Positions 1 to 5,749 of a stretch of 6,623 bases of DNA are shown piece after piece. The notes under the pieces were generated by a model. The model did no database searches. It was not told the DNA's origin and saw nothing but the letters and a program-made list of their open reading frames with translations. The stretch spans positions 1 through 6,623 of the forward strand of contig CAMFIW010000165.1 of assembly GCA_945952355.1 (NCBI GenBank), read 5' to 3'. Origin of the DNA: an uncultured Phenylobacterium sp. (GTDB lineage: Bacteria > Pseudomonadota > Alphaproteobacteria > Caulobacterales > Caulobacteraceae). How positions within the stretch are numbered: position 1 is the stretch's first letter; each line of letters begins with the position of its first letter. Made by a program: the position numbers and the translations under genes.

Positions 1-215
1 AGCTCGATCCGCGCAAGTCGAACGGCGGCGTCTTCCTCGGTCTGAACGGCATCGTCATCAAGAGCCATGGCGGCACGGATGCGATTGGCTTCGCCAGTGC
101 GGCCGAATTGGGCTATGAAATGGCACGCGAGGACCTGATGGCGAAGGTCCGCGAAATGGTCGCCGCGAGCACGCGCCCGGATTTGACGGCTGCGCAGCCC
201 GCCGAGACCGAGTAA
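1..215 (+). CDS. plsX: PlsX, phosphate acyltransferase (C-terminal end only)
   Basis: This is the last 70 codons (frame from base 3, stop TAA at 213-215) of PlsX, the peripheral-membrane enzyme that converts acyl-ACP to acyl-phosphate for the PlsY step of phospholipid synthesis. What is seen is the typical C-terminal signature: [20 protein letters not shown], then [10 protein letters not shown], then a helical tail. In this family the motif GxNGxVxKSHG close to the C-terminus is strongly conserved. The start lies outside the window. The next gene begins 12 bases downstream with an N-terminal FabH sequence, the classic plsX-fabH order of proteobacteria, which supports the call. The tail after the motif is variable and nothing looks broken in the part visible. 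Confidence 0.93.
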   Translation, partial: LDPRKSNGGVFLGLNGIVIKSHGGTDAIGFASAAELGYEMAREDLMAKVREMVAASTRPDLTAAQPAETE

Positions 216-219
216 GGAA
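214..219 (+). promoter_or_regulatory. Ribosome binding site selecting a TTG start
   Basis: AAGGAA lies directly on the plsX stop codon and ends 8 bases before the TTG at 228-230. No ATG or GTG in the same frame gives a better fit, and translation from the TTG yields the expected FabH N-terminus ([11 protein letters not shown]). The site therefore decides a TTG start for the fabH-derived frame. Confidence 0.65.
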
Positions 220-227
220 CAACCTCC

Positions 228-1391
228 TTGTCCATCCTGCGTTCTCAAGTCGTCGGCTGCGGCTCCTATCTGCCCGCGCGCATCGTCACCAATGCCGAAC
301 TCGCCGCGCGCGTCGATACGAGCGACGAATGGATCGTTCAGCGCACGGGCATCCGCCAGCGGCATATCGCGGCCGATGACGAGCCGACCTCGGTCGTCGG
401 CCTCAAGGCGGCGCAGGCGGCGATCACTGATGCCGGCATCGACCCCTCCGAGATCGACCTGATCATCGTTGCGACCGCGACGCCGGACCACACCTTTCCG
501 GCGACCGCGACGCAGATCCAGGCGGCTCTCGGCATCAACGGCGGCGCGGCCTTCGACATGCAGGCGGTCTGTTCCGGCTTCGTCTTCGCGCTGGCGACGG
601 CGGACAAGTTCCTGACCACGGGCGGCGCCCGCGCGGCCCTCGTGATCGGCGCCGAGACCTTCTCGCGCATTCTCGACTGGGAGGACCGCGCCACCTGGGC
701 CCGCGCGCTCGAAGGCGCCTCGGCGGCCTATGTGAGCTTCCAGCCGGACATCGCGGTTCCGGGCGGGGTCGAGACGGTGAGCGCGTTCTTCGCCCAGGCC
801 GTCGCGGCCGGATGCGGGCGGCTGGTGCTGCTCTCGGGCCGCGGCGAGATCGAGGCGGAAGCGGCGGAGGCCGCGTTGGCCGGCAGCGGCGCCGAATGGA
901 CCGTGCTCCGGGCGAGCTGGTTCAATCAGAACTTCGACGAGTCCTTCTTCCTGGAGCCGATCCTGGAAGGCGGCCTCGCCCTGCCGGCGGGTACGGCCGC
1001 TGAACCGTTCGTCGACGTCGAGGACATCGCCGAGGTCGCGGCGCGGGTGTTGATCGAGCCTGGCTATGAGGGCGGGCTCTATGAGCTGACCGGACCACGG
1101 GCCCTGACCTTCGCGGAGGCGACGGCCGAAATCGCCAAGGTTGTTGGCCGGTCGATCGCCTATGTCCCGGTCCCCGCCGAGGCCTATCGCGCGGGAATGG
1201 CCCAGGCCGGCCTGCCGGCCGAGGTGATCGAACTCACCCTCTACCTGTTCACCACCGTGCTCGATGGCCGCAACACGCCCGTCTGCGAGGGGGTGCGCCA
1301 GGTGCTCGGCCGGCCGCCGACCGACTTCGCCACCTATGCGGCGCGCGTGGCGGCCACCGGCGTCTGGGGTGAGCCCGATGCGTCGCGCTGA
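228..1391 (+). CDS. Chimeric ORF: FabH (KAS III) N-terminal half fused in frame to an NmrA-like NAD(P)-binding C-terminal part
   Basis: The 387-residue frame joins two unrelated families. Residues 1-154 are beta-ketoacyl-ACP synthase III, the enzyme that starts fatty-acid synthesis by condensing acetyl-CoA with malonyl-[26 protein letters not shown] (32-49), [14 protein letters not shown] (81-94), the active-site cysteine C115 in AVCSGF, and [14 protein letters not shown] (141-154). FabH should then run into TTCVLFGDGAGA and later supply His and Asn of the Cys-His-Asn triad; none of this is present. From about residue 153 the sequence is NmrA-like/atypical short-chain dehydrogenase: [25 protein letters not shown] (166-179), [10 protein letters not shown] (198-207), [13 protein letters not shown] (224-236), [16 protein letters not shown] (260-275), [13 protein letters not shown] (286-298). 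That part lacks the GxxGxxG nucleotide-binding N-terminus (roughly 55-60 residues). Neither activity is likely to survive. Start TTG at 228 is set by a ribosome site at 214-219. The chimera is probably a misjoin or a recombination product. Confidence 0.85.
   Translation: MSILRSQVVGCGSYLPARIVTNAELAARVDTSDEWIVQRTGIRQRHIAADDEPTSVVGLKAAQAAITDAGIDPSEIDLIIVATATPDHTFPATATQIQAALGINGGAAFDMQAVCSGFVFALATADKFLTTGGARAALVIGAETFSRILDWEDRATWARALEGASAAYVSFQPDIAVPGGVETVSAFFAQAVAAGCGRLVLLSGRGEIEAEAAEAALAGSGAEWTVLRASWFNQNFDESFFLEPILEGGLALPAGTAAEPFVDVEDIAEVAARVLIEPGYEGGLYELTGPRALTFAEATAEIAKVVGRSIAYVPVPAEAYRAGMAQAGLPAEVIELTLYLFTTVLDGRNTPVCEGVRQVLGRPPTDFATYAARVAATGVWGEPDASR
675..689. other. Chimera junction at a putative 15-base shared sequence
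   Basis: The bases GACTGGGAGGACCGC encode Asp-Trp-Glu-Asp-Arg (residues 150-154). FabH proteins of alphaproteobacteria carry LDWEDR after the AETFSRI motif, and NmrA-like proteins of this type carry a similar DW-x-DRATW segment before ALEG, so the same short sequence fits both parents. The switch of family happens within or next to this block without a frame change. The sequence shows the family switch; that both parents share these exact bases is inference from remembered family consensus. Confidence 0.6.
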
Positions 1392-1746
1392 CCTGTTGCT
1401 GATCTTCCTGTGCATGGCCGCCCCGGCGACCGCGCACGCCGCCGGCGATCCGGCGCAGGGCGAGCGCCTCTATGCGAGCCGCTGCACCTTCTGCCACACC
1501 CTGGACCAGGACCGTATCGGGCCACGCCATCGTGGCGTCTATGGTCGGCGCGTGGCCTCGGTCCCGGGCTATCGCTACAGCGCGGCCCTCGCGGCCCAGA
1601 CCTTCACCTGGGACGCAGCGCGGCTGGACTCATGGCTGGCGGACCCTGGCGCGACCGTGCCTGGCACGCGCATGTTCGGCCGCGTGAAATCGGCCCAGGA
1701 CAGGGCGGATCTGATCGCTTATCTGCGGAGCGTGAGCGGTCGCTGA
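1378..1746 (+). CDS. Exported small mono-haem class I c-type cytochrome
   Basis: The 122-residue protein has an N-terminal signal peptide ([22 protein letters not shown], cleavage likely after Ala22), so the mature protein of about 100 residues should act in the periplasm. The haem-attachment motif is C36-T-F-C39-H40, with H40 as proximal ligand; M99 in PGTRMFG is the probable distal ligand. The closing [10 protein letters not shown] is the usual C-terminal helix of class I cytochromes c. It would carry single electrons between periplasmic redox partners; the partner cannot be told from here. The ATG at 1378 overlaps the end of the upstream NmrA-like frame by 14 bases, with GGGGT at 1366-1370 as ribosome site, suggesting coupled translation. 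The reading frame is open further upstream, but this start gives a clean signal peptide. No metabolic link to the methionine genes downstream is evident. Confidence 0.88.
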   Translation: MRRADLLLIFLCMAAPATAHAAGDPAQGERLYASRCTFCHTLDQDRIGPRHRGVYGRRVASVPGYRYSAALAAQTFTWDAARLDSWLADPGATVPGTRMFGRVKSAQDRADLIAYLRSVSGR

Positions 1747-1760
1747 TCGCCGCCGTTCAC
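1732..1760 (+). terminator. Possible weak terminator-like hairpin after the cytochrome gene
   Basis: GTGAGCGG at 1732-1739 can pair with CCGTTCAC at 1753-1760 (8 pairs, one of them G-U) around a 13-base loop that contains the cytochrome stop codon. There is no T-run after it, so it is not a standard intrinsic terminator. An alternative pairing GCGG/CCGC (1736-1739 with 1750-1753) is also possible. It may simply be chance in GC-rich DNA. Confidence 0.22.
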
Positions 1761-1789
1761 TTGACATAAAGACATAAAGATATCTTTAT
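1761..1789 (+). promoter_or_regulatory. Promoter of the regulator-metF-metH operon
   Basis: TTGACA at 1761-1766 is a perfect -35 consensus, set in an AT-rich island (about 30 bases) that stands out from the GC-rich surroundings. With a 17-base spacer the -10 position is CTTTAT at 1784-1789, a weak match (3 of 6). Transcription would then begin at about 1796, which is the A of the regulator's start codon. The palindrome at 1773-1790 covers spacer and -10, as expected for a repressor that blocks RNA polymerase. Confidence 0.6.
1763..1778 (+). repeat. Tandem direct repeat GACATAAA x2 upstream of the operator
   Basis: GACATAAA occurs at 1763-1770 and again at 1771-1778. The second copy forms most of the left arm of the palindrome at 1773-1790, so the first copy looks like an extra half-site that could help a second regulator dimer bind or shift register. 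It may also be chance in a short AT-rich stretch. Confidence 0.5.
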
Positions 1790-1790
1790 G
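1773..1790. promoter_or_regulatory. Perfect 18-bp palindromic operator, probable site of the SahR-like regulator
   Basis: CATAAAGATATCTTTATG reads the same on both strands over all 18 bases and ends 5 bases before the regulator's ATG. ArsR-family dimers bind such AT-rich inverted repeats. Position over the promoter and immediately upstream of an ArsR-methyltransferase gene followed by metF and metH fits autorepression plus control of the operon. That this protein binds this site is inference; the palindrome itself is directly visible. Confidence 0.75.
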
Positions 1791-1795
1791 CGCTC

Positions 1796-2767
1796 ATGAG
1801 TCTTTCGGCGGACCAGGCGGTCGATGTGTTGCGCGCGGCGGGCGAGCCGTCGCGCCTGCGTATCCTCGCCCTGCTGGCCCACGAGGAGTTGGCGGTGCTG
1901 GAGCTTTGCAAGGTTCTGGACCAAAGCCAGCCCCGTGTCTCGCGGCATCTGAAGCTCCTGGCCGAGGCCGGCTTGGTCGAGCGGTTCCCGGACGGCGCCT
2001 GGGTGTTCTATCGCCTCGTCGCGGGCGGGGACGCGCGGCGCCTGGCCGACGAGATGCTGCGCACCGTCGATCCCGCCGATCCGGTGCTGATCCGCGACGT
2101 GGAACGCCTTCAGGCCGTGCGCGCCGAGCGCTCGGCCGAGGCCGGCGAATACTTCGCCCGCAACGCCGCCCGCTGGGACGAGATCCGTTCGCTCTACGTG
2201 TCCGAGGCGGCGGTCGAGGCGGCGATCCTCAAGGCTGCGGGGCCTGGCCCGTTCAAGCGAATGGTGGACCTGGGTAGCGGCACGGGACGGATGCTTACCC
2301 TGCTAGGGCCGCATGCTGAGGCGGCCATGGGCCTCGACCTTTCGCAGCAGATGCTGAACATCGCCCGCACCCATGTGGCGGAGGCGGGCCTCGCCCGCTG
2401 CGAACTGCGCCATGGCGACATCTTCGGCACGCGCCTGCCGGGCCAGAGCGCTGACCTCGTGGTGGTCCACCAGGTGCTGCACTATCTGGGCGATCCCGCC
2501 GCCGCCGTGCGCGAGGCCGGGCGTCTGGTGGCCGAGGGCGGCCGGTTGATCATCGTCGACTTCGCGCCGCACAAGCTGGAGTTCCTGCGCGAGCAGCACC
2601 AGCACCGCCGCCTGGGCTTCGCCGAGCCGGAGATGGAGCGCTGGTTGCACGAGGCGGGCCTGGCCAAGGTCTCGGCCGTGGCCCTGCCGCCGGCCCGAGG
2701 CGACGGCCTGACCGTGAAGATCTGGACGGCCGAACGGGCCTACAATCCGCAAAGGAGCGCCGCATGA
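1796..2767 (+). CDS. ArsR-family regulator fused to a SAM-methyltransferase-like domain (SahR-like)
   Basis: This 323-residue protein joins two domains. Residues about 5-90 are a winged helix of ArsR type: LRAAGEPSRLRILALL (12-27), then the recognition region LCKVLDQSQPRVSRHLKLLAEAGLV (37-61, given here as a motif span) and the wing GAWVFYRL (67-74). Residues about 115-310 are a class I methyltransferase fold: motif I VDLGSGTG (157-164), acidic residue D181 in GLDLS, GDIF (207-210), and DLVVVHQVLHYL (220-231). In the known SahR family this fusion senses S-adenosylhomocysteine and represses SAM-cycle and methionine genes; the methyltransferase fold is thought to bind ligand. Here metF follows by ATGA overlap and metH next, which fits that role. 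No ribosome site precedes the ATG, and a promoter is positioned to start RNA at that codon, so a leaderless message is likely. A true methyltransferase activity cannot be excluded. No metal-binding Cys pair typical of ArsR metal sensors is present. Confidence 0.85.
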   Translation: MSLSADQAVDVLRAAGEPSRLRILALLAHEELAVLELCKVLDQSQPRVSRHLKLLAEAGLVERFPDGAWVFYRLVAGGDARRLADEMLRTVDPADPVLIRDVERLQAVRAERSAEAGEYFARNAARWDEIRSLYVSEAAVEAAILKAAGPGPFKRMVDLGSGTGRMLTLLGPHAEAAMGLDLSQQMLNIARTHVAEAGLARCELRHGDIFGTRLPGQSADLVVVHQVLHYLGDPAAAVREAGRLVAEGGRLIIVDFAPHKLEFLREQHQHRRLGFAEPEMERWLHEAGLAKVSAVALPPARGDGLTVKIWTAERAYNPQRSAA

Positions 2768-3693
2768 GCCCGCCGTCCGCCTTGGGGCCCGTCGCCCGCG
2801 CCGGGGCCGGCCTCGCCAAGCGCCCGAGCGTCTCGTTCGAGTTCTCGCCGCCCAAGACCCCGGAGGCGGAGGAGAGCCTGTGGGAGGCGATCCGCCGGCT
2901 CGAGCCGCTGAACCCGTCCTTCGTCTCGGTGACCTATGGCGCCGGCGGCTCCACGCGTGACCGCACGCACCGGACCGTCGTGCGCATGCTGAAGGAGACG
3001 CGCCTGCGTCCCGCCGCGCACCTGACCTGCGTCGAGGCCAGCCGCGCCGAGGTCGACGAGGTGGTGCAAGCCTATTGGGACGCCGGCATCCGGCACATCG
3101 TGGCCCTGCGCGGCGACCCGCCCGGCCAGATCGGCGGGGTCTATGTCCCGCGACCGGACGGCTATCTGAACGCCACCGAGCTCACCAGCGGCATCAAGGC
3201 GATCGCGCCCTTCGAGGTCAGCGTCAGCCTCTATCCGCAGGTGCATCCCGAGAGCCCGTCGGTCGACCACGACATCGACGTTCTGAAGGCCAAGATCGAC
3301 GCCGGCGCCACGCGGGCGATCACCCAGTTCTTCTACGACATCGACAGCTTCCTGCGGTTCATGGATCGCGTGCGGAAGGCGGGCGTGACCATCCCGATCT
3401 CGCCGGGGATCATGCCGGTGTCGAACTTCAAGGGGCTGAAGAAGATGGCGGGGCCGGTCGGCATTCCGCTGCCAGGCTGGCTGGGCAATCTGTTCGAAGG
3501 CCTCGACAAGGACCCCGAGACGCGCCGCCTCATCGCCGCCTCGGTCGCCACCGAGATGTGCGCCCGCCTGGCCGAGGAGGGCTTCTCGGACTTCCACTTC
3601 TACACCCTCAACCGGGCCGACCTCGTCTATGCCATCTGCCGCGTGCTGGGCGTGCACGAGGAGCCGTCGAAACCTTCGGAGGCCGCCGCATGA
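2764..3693 (+). CDS. metF: MetF, 5,10-methylenetetrahydrofolate reductase
   Basis: MetF reduces 5,10-methylene-THF to 5-methyl-THF with FAD and NADH in the cytoplasm, supplying the methyl group for methionine synthase. The 309-residue length matches bacterial MetF. Motifs in order: VSFEFSPPKT (23-32) with the catalytic Glu26, SVTYGAGGSTRDRTH (55-69), AHLTC (85-89), IVALRGDPP (112-120) with Asp118 at the FAD/folate site, YPQVHPE (157-163), RAITQFFYD (184-192) with the folate-contact Gln188, PGIMPVSNF (214-222), and DFHFYTLNRAD (276-286). The second Phe of the common FEFFPP motif is Ser here; I regard this as tolerated variation. The start at 2764 overlaps the upstream stop as ATGA and has a strong AAAGGAG at 2751-2757, 6 bases away. 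Translation is therefore coupled to the regulator gene, and metF must share its promoter and repression. Confidence 0.97.
   Translation: MSPPSALGPVARAGAGLAKRPSVSFEFSPPKTPEAEESLWEAIRRLEPLNPSFVSVTYGAGGSTRDRTHRTVVRMLKETRLRPAAHLTCVEASRAEVDEVVQAYWDAGIRHIVALRGDPPGQIGGVYVPRPDGYLNATELTSGIKAIAPFEVSVSLYPQVHPESPSVDHDIDVLKAKIDAGATRAITQFFYDIDSFLRFMDRVRKAGVTIPISPGIMPVSNFKGLKKMAGPVGIPLPGWLGNLFEGLDKDPETRRLIAASVATEMCARLAEEGFSDFHFYTLNRADLVYAICRVLGVHEEPSKPSEAAA
3678..3682 (+). promoter_or_regulatory. Ribosome binding site choosing the first of two tandem ATGs of metH part 1
   Basis: GGAGG lies within the last metF codons. It is 7 bases from the ATG at 3690 and 10 from the ATG at 3693. Spacing and the ATGA overlap with the metF stop both favour 3690, though the two starts differ by one Met only. 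Confidence 0.6.
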
Positions 3694-4751
3694 TGCGCGC
3701 TGAACGCATTGCGAAGCTTAAGGAAATCGCCAAGCAGCGAATCCTGATTCTCGACGGCTCCTGGGGCGTGATGTTCCAGAAGCGCAAGCTCGACGAGGCC
3801 GATTATCGGGGCGACCGGTTCGCCCGCCACAACGGCCAGCTCAAGGGCAACAACGACATTCTGTGCCTGACCCGGCCGGACATCGTGGCCGACCTGCATG
3901 ACCAGTATTACGCCGCGGGCGCCGACATCTCGGAGACCAACACCTTCTCGGCGACCACCATCGCCCAGGCGGACTACGAGCTGCAGGGCGCGGTGCGCGA
4001 CATCAATCTGGAGGGGGCCAAGATCGCCCGCGAGGTGGCTGACCGCTGGACGGCGAAGGAGCCGGGAAAGCCGCGCTTCGTGGCGGGCTCGATCGGCCCG
4101 CTGAACAAGATGCTCAGCATGTCGTCCGACGTGAACGATCCGGGCGCGCGCAGCGTGACCTTCGAAGAGGTCTACGAGGCCTATCGCGAGCAGATGATCG
4201 CCCTGCACGAGGGCGGGGTGGACCTGTTCCTGATCGAGACCATCACCGACACCCTGAACTGCAAGGCCGCGGTGAAGGCGATCCTCGACCTCGAGGACGA
4301 GGGCTATGAGCCCTTGCCGATCTGGATTAGCGGCACCATCACCGACCGCTCGGGCCGCACCCTGTCGGGCCAGACCGCCGAGGCCTTCTGGAACTCCGTG
4401 CGCCATGCCAAGCCGTTCGCGGTGGGCTTCAACTGCGCCCTGGGCGCGGAGCTCATGCGGCCGCACATCGCCGAGCTGGCCCGGGTCGCCGACACCCTGG
4501 TCTCGGCCTATCCGAACGCGGGGCTGCCCAACGCCTTCGGCGAATATGACGAGCAGCCGCACCAGACGAGCCATGAGCTCCACGAGTGGGCGGAGCAGGG
4601 GCTGGTGAACATCCTGGGCGGGTGCTGCGGGACGACGCCGGACCACATCGCCCATGTCGCCCAGGCCGTGGCGGGGGTGAAGCCGCGCGCCGTGCCGGAA
4701 CGCCCCAAGGCCATGCGGCTGGCGGGCCTGGAGCCGTTCGAGCTCGCGTGA
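3690..4751 (+). CDS. metH: Methionine synthase part 1: homocysteine S-methyltransferase module of split MetH
   Basis: The 353-residue protein equals the first module of one-piece cobalamin-dependent MetH (about residues 1-353 of the E. coli enzyme). It binds and activates homocysteine through zinc. Seen: ILILDGSWGVMFQ (18-30), LKGNNDILCLTRPDIV (51-66), GADISETNTFSATT (77-90), AGSIGPLNK (132-140), LIETITDTLN (181-190), ISGTITDRSGRTLSGQT (213-229), the zinc ligand C249 in GFNCALG, NAGLPNAFGEYD (276-287), and the zinc pair C312-C313 in GGCCGTTPDHI. The end, AMRLAGLEPFELA, matches the linker that in one-piece MetH leads straight into the folate module. There is no folate or cobalamin domain, so it must work with the second part encoded at 5750. 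The usual DG-x-MGT motif reads DGSWGV. ATGA overlap with metF; an in-frame open stretch upstream of 3690 is metF in another frame and not part of the gene. Confidence 0.95.
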   Translation: MMRAERIAKLKEIAKQRILILDGSWGVMFQKRKLDEADYRGDRFARHNGQLKGNNDILCLTRPDIVADLHDQYYAAGADISETNTFSATTIAQADYELQGAVRDINLEGAKIAREVADRWTAKEPGKPRFVAGSIGPLNKMLSMSSDVNDPGARSVTFEEVYEAYREQMIALHEGGVDLFLIETITDTLNCKAAVKAILDLEDEGYEPLPIWISGTITDRSGRTLSGQTAEAFWNSVRHAKPFAVGFNCALGAELMRPHIAELARVADTLVSAYPNAGLPNAFGEYDEQPHQTSHELHEWAEQGLVNILGGCCGTTPDHIAHVAQAVAGVKPRAVPERPKAMRLAGLEPFELA

Positions 4752-5737
4752 TGCTGAAGACGATCCTGTTCGGCGGGACCAACCGCGAGCGCCTGGTGTC
4801 CGTCGCCAGCGCCCAGGCCGTGGCCGCCGCCCTGCCCGACGCCGACCTGTGGTTCCAGGCGCCTGACGGCCGCGTGCATGAGGCCGATCGCGAGAAGCTC
4901 CTCGCCCACCAGCGGCCGTTCGAGCTCGACTTTCCGGCCGATGGCGCCCTGGTCGGCGAGATCGAGATCGCGCTGGACCGCGCCGCTTCCGAAGGGCGCG
5001 TGCTGATCCTGGCCCAGCATGGCGGCGCCGCCGAGAACGGCGACCTCGCCAAGCTCGCCGAGGCGCGCCGCGTGGCCTTCACCGGTTCCGGCGCGGCCGC
5101 CAGCAAGCTCGCCTTCGACAAGGCCGCGACCAAGGCGGTGGTCTCCAAGCAGGGCGTCGCCGTGCCACCGACCGTCTCGGTCGAAACGGCGGCCGAAGAC
5201 TTTGCGCGGATCGGCCGGCTGGTCGCCAAGCCAGTCGCCGAAGGTTCGAGCTACGGCCTGATCTTCGTCAACGGCCCCGAGGACCTGGAGCGGCTGGCCG
5301 CGGCGGCGAAGCGCGAGGCCTACCTCGTCGAGCCGTTCATCGCCGGGTCGGAGGCGACCTGCGCGGTGCTGGAACAGGCCGACGGCTCGCTGATCGCCCT
5401 GCCGCCGATCGAGATCGTGCCGGGGGAAGGGGCCTTCGACTACAAGGGCAAGTACCTGACCTCGACCACCCAGGAGATCTGCCCCGCCCGGTTCGCGCCG
5501 CAGGTCAACGCCGCCTTGCAAGCCGGAGCGCTCGCAGCCCACAAGGCCGTCGGCGCGCGGGGCTATTCGCGGAGCGACTTCATCGTCACGCCGTCGGGCG
5601 TCGTGTTCCTCGAGATCAATACGCTGCCCGGCCTGACCAAGGCCTCGCTCTATCCGAAGGCGCTCGGCGTCCAGGGCATCGCCTTCCCCGACTTCCTCGC
5701 CGGCCAGATCGCCCTGGCCGCGCGCCGCTACGCTTAA
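4751..5737 (+). CDS. D-alanine--D-alanine ligase family ATP-grasp protein between the metH halves
   Basis: The 328-residue protein has the full Ddl layout: FGGTNRERLVS (7-17), QHGGAAENGDL (89-99), an ATP-grasp domain starting near AFDK (121-124), VAKPVAEGSSYGL (158-170), YLVEPFIAG (191-199), PPIEIVPGEGAFDYKGKYL (218-236), SRSDF (273-277) and FLEINTLPGLTKASLYPK (286-303). Residues matching the E. coli DdlB active site are kept: E13, H90, E95, K160, S166, Y235, R274, D276, E288, N290 and S299. A working ligase forming a D-Ala-D-Ala-like dipeptide with ATP in the cytoplasm is therefore likely. Departures: HGGAAENG instead of HGxxGEDG. The ATG shares one base with the metH1 stop (TGATG) and has no good ribosome site (only GAG at 4740-4742), pointing to re-initiation after metH1. 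Canonical ddl sits in the mur/fts cell-wall cluster, so this may be a second copy or a ligase with another substrate. Why it is in this operon is unknown. Confidence 0.88.
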   Translation: MLKTILFGGTNRERLVSVASAQAVAAALPDADLWFQAPDGRVHEADREKLLAHQRPFELDFPADGALVGEIEIALDRAASEGRVLILAQHGGAAENGDLAKLAEARRVAFTGSGAAASKLAFDKAATKAVVSKQGVAVPPTVSVETAAEDFARIGRLVAKPVAEGSSYGLIFVNGPEDLERLAAAAKREAYLVEPFIAGSEATCAVLEQADGSLIALPPIEIVPGEGAFDYKGKYLTSTTQEICPARFAPQVNAALQAGALAAHKAVGARGYSRSDFIVTPSGVVFLEINTLPGLTKASLYPKALGVQGIAFPDFLAGQIALAARRYA

Positions 5738-5749
5738 GAGCCTGATTTC

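Noticed and set aside
471..513. Direct repeat GCGACCGCGACGC at 471-483 and 501-513
   Set aside because: Both copies encode the Ala-Thr-Ala-Thr stretches of the conserved FabH motif [14 protein letters not shown]; coincidence of codon use.
1264..1377. N-terminal extension of the cytochrome
   Set aside because: It would bury the signal peptide behind a 38-residue Arg/Pro-rich segment; the ATG at 1378 gives a clean export signal.
1788..1799. Three-codon mini-ORF ATG-CGC-TCA-TGA overlapping the regulator start
   Set aside because: It could be an uORF, but the predicted start of transcription at about 1796 leaves it outside the mRNA, and there is no ribosome site.
2740..3657. Long open frame on the minus strand opposite metF (305 codons)
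   Set aside because: Shadow of metF in GC-rich DNA: composition is low-complexity Arg/Ala/Gly/Asp/His, there are no recognisable motifs, and the + strand protein is unmistakable.
3075..3689. N-terminal extension of metH part 1 far into metF
   Set aside because: The upstream in-frame stretch is Arg/Pro/Gly-rich translation of metF in the wrong frame. The homology begins at 3690 with a ribosome site.
3627..4655. Long open frame on the minus strand opposite metH part 1 (342 codons)
   Set aside because: Antisense shadow of metH part 1 with no family motifs.
4508..5542. Long open frame on the minus strand opposite metH1/ligase (344 codons)
   Set aside because: Spans the boundary of two real + strand genes and has no recognisable domain; explained by GC-rich codon bias.
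4751..5737. Ligase as a recently acquired mobile cargo
   Set aside because: No flanking repeats, integrase or transposase; GC content, codon use and tight overlaps match the neighbours, so any insertion is old.
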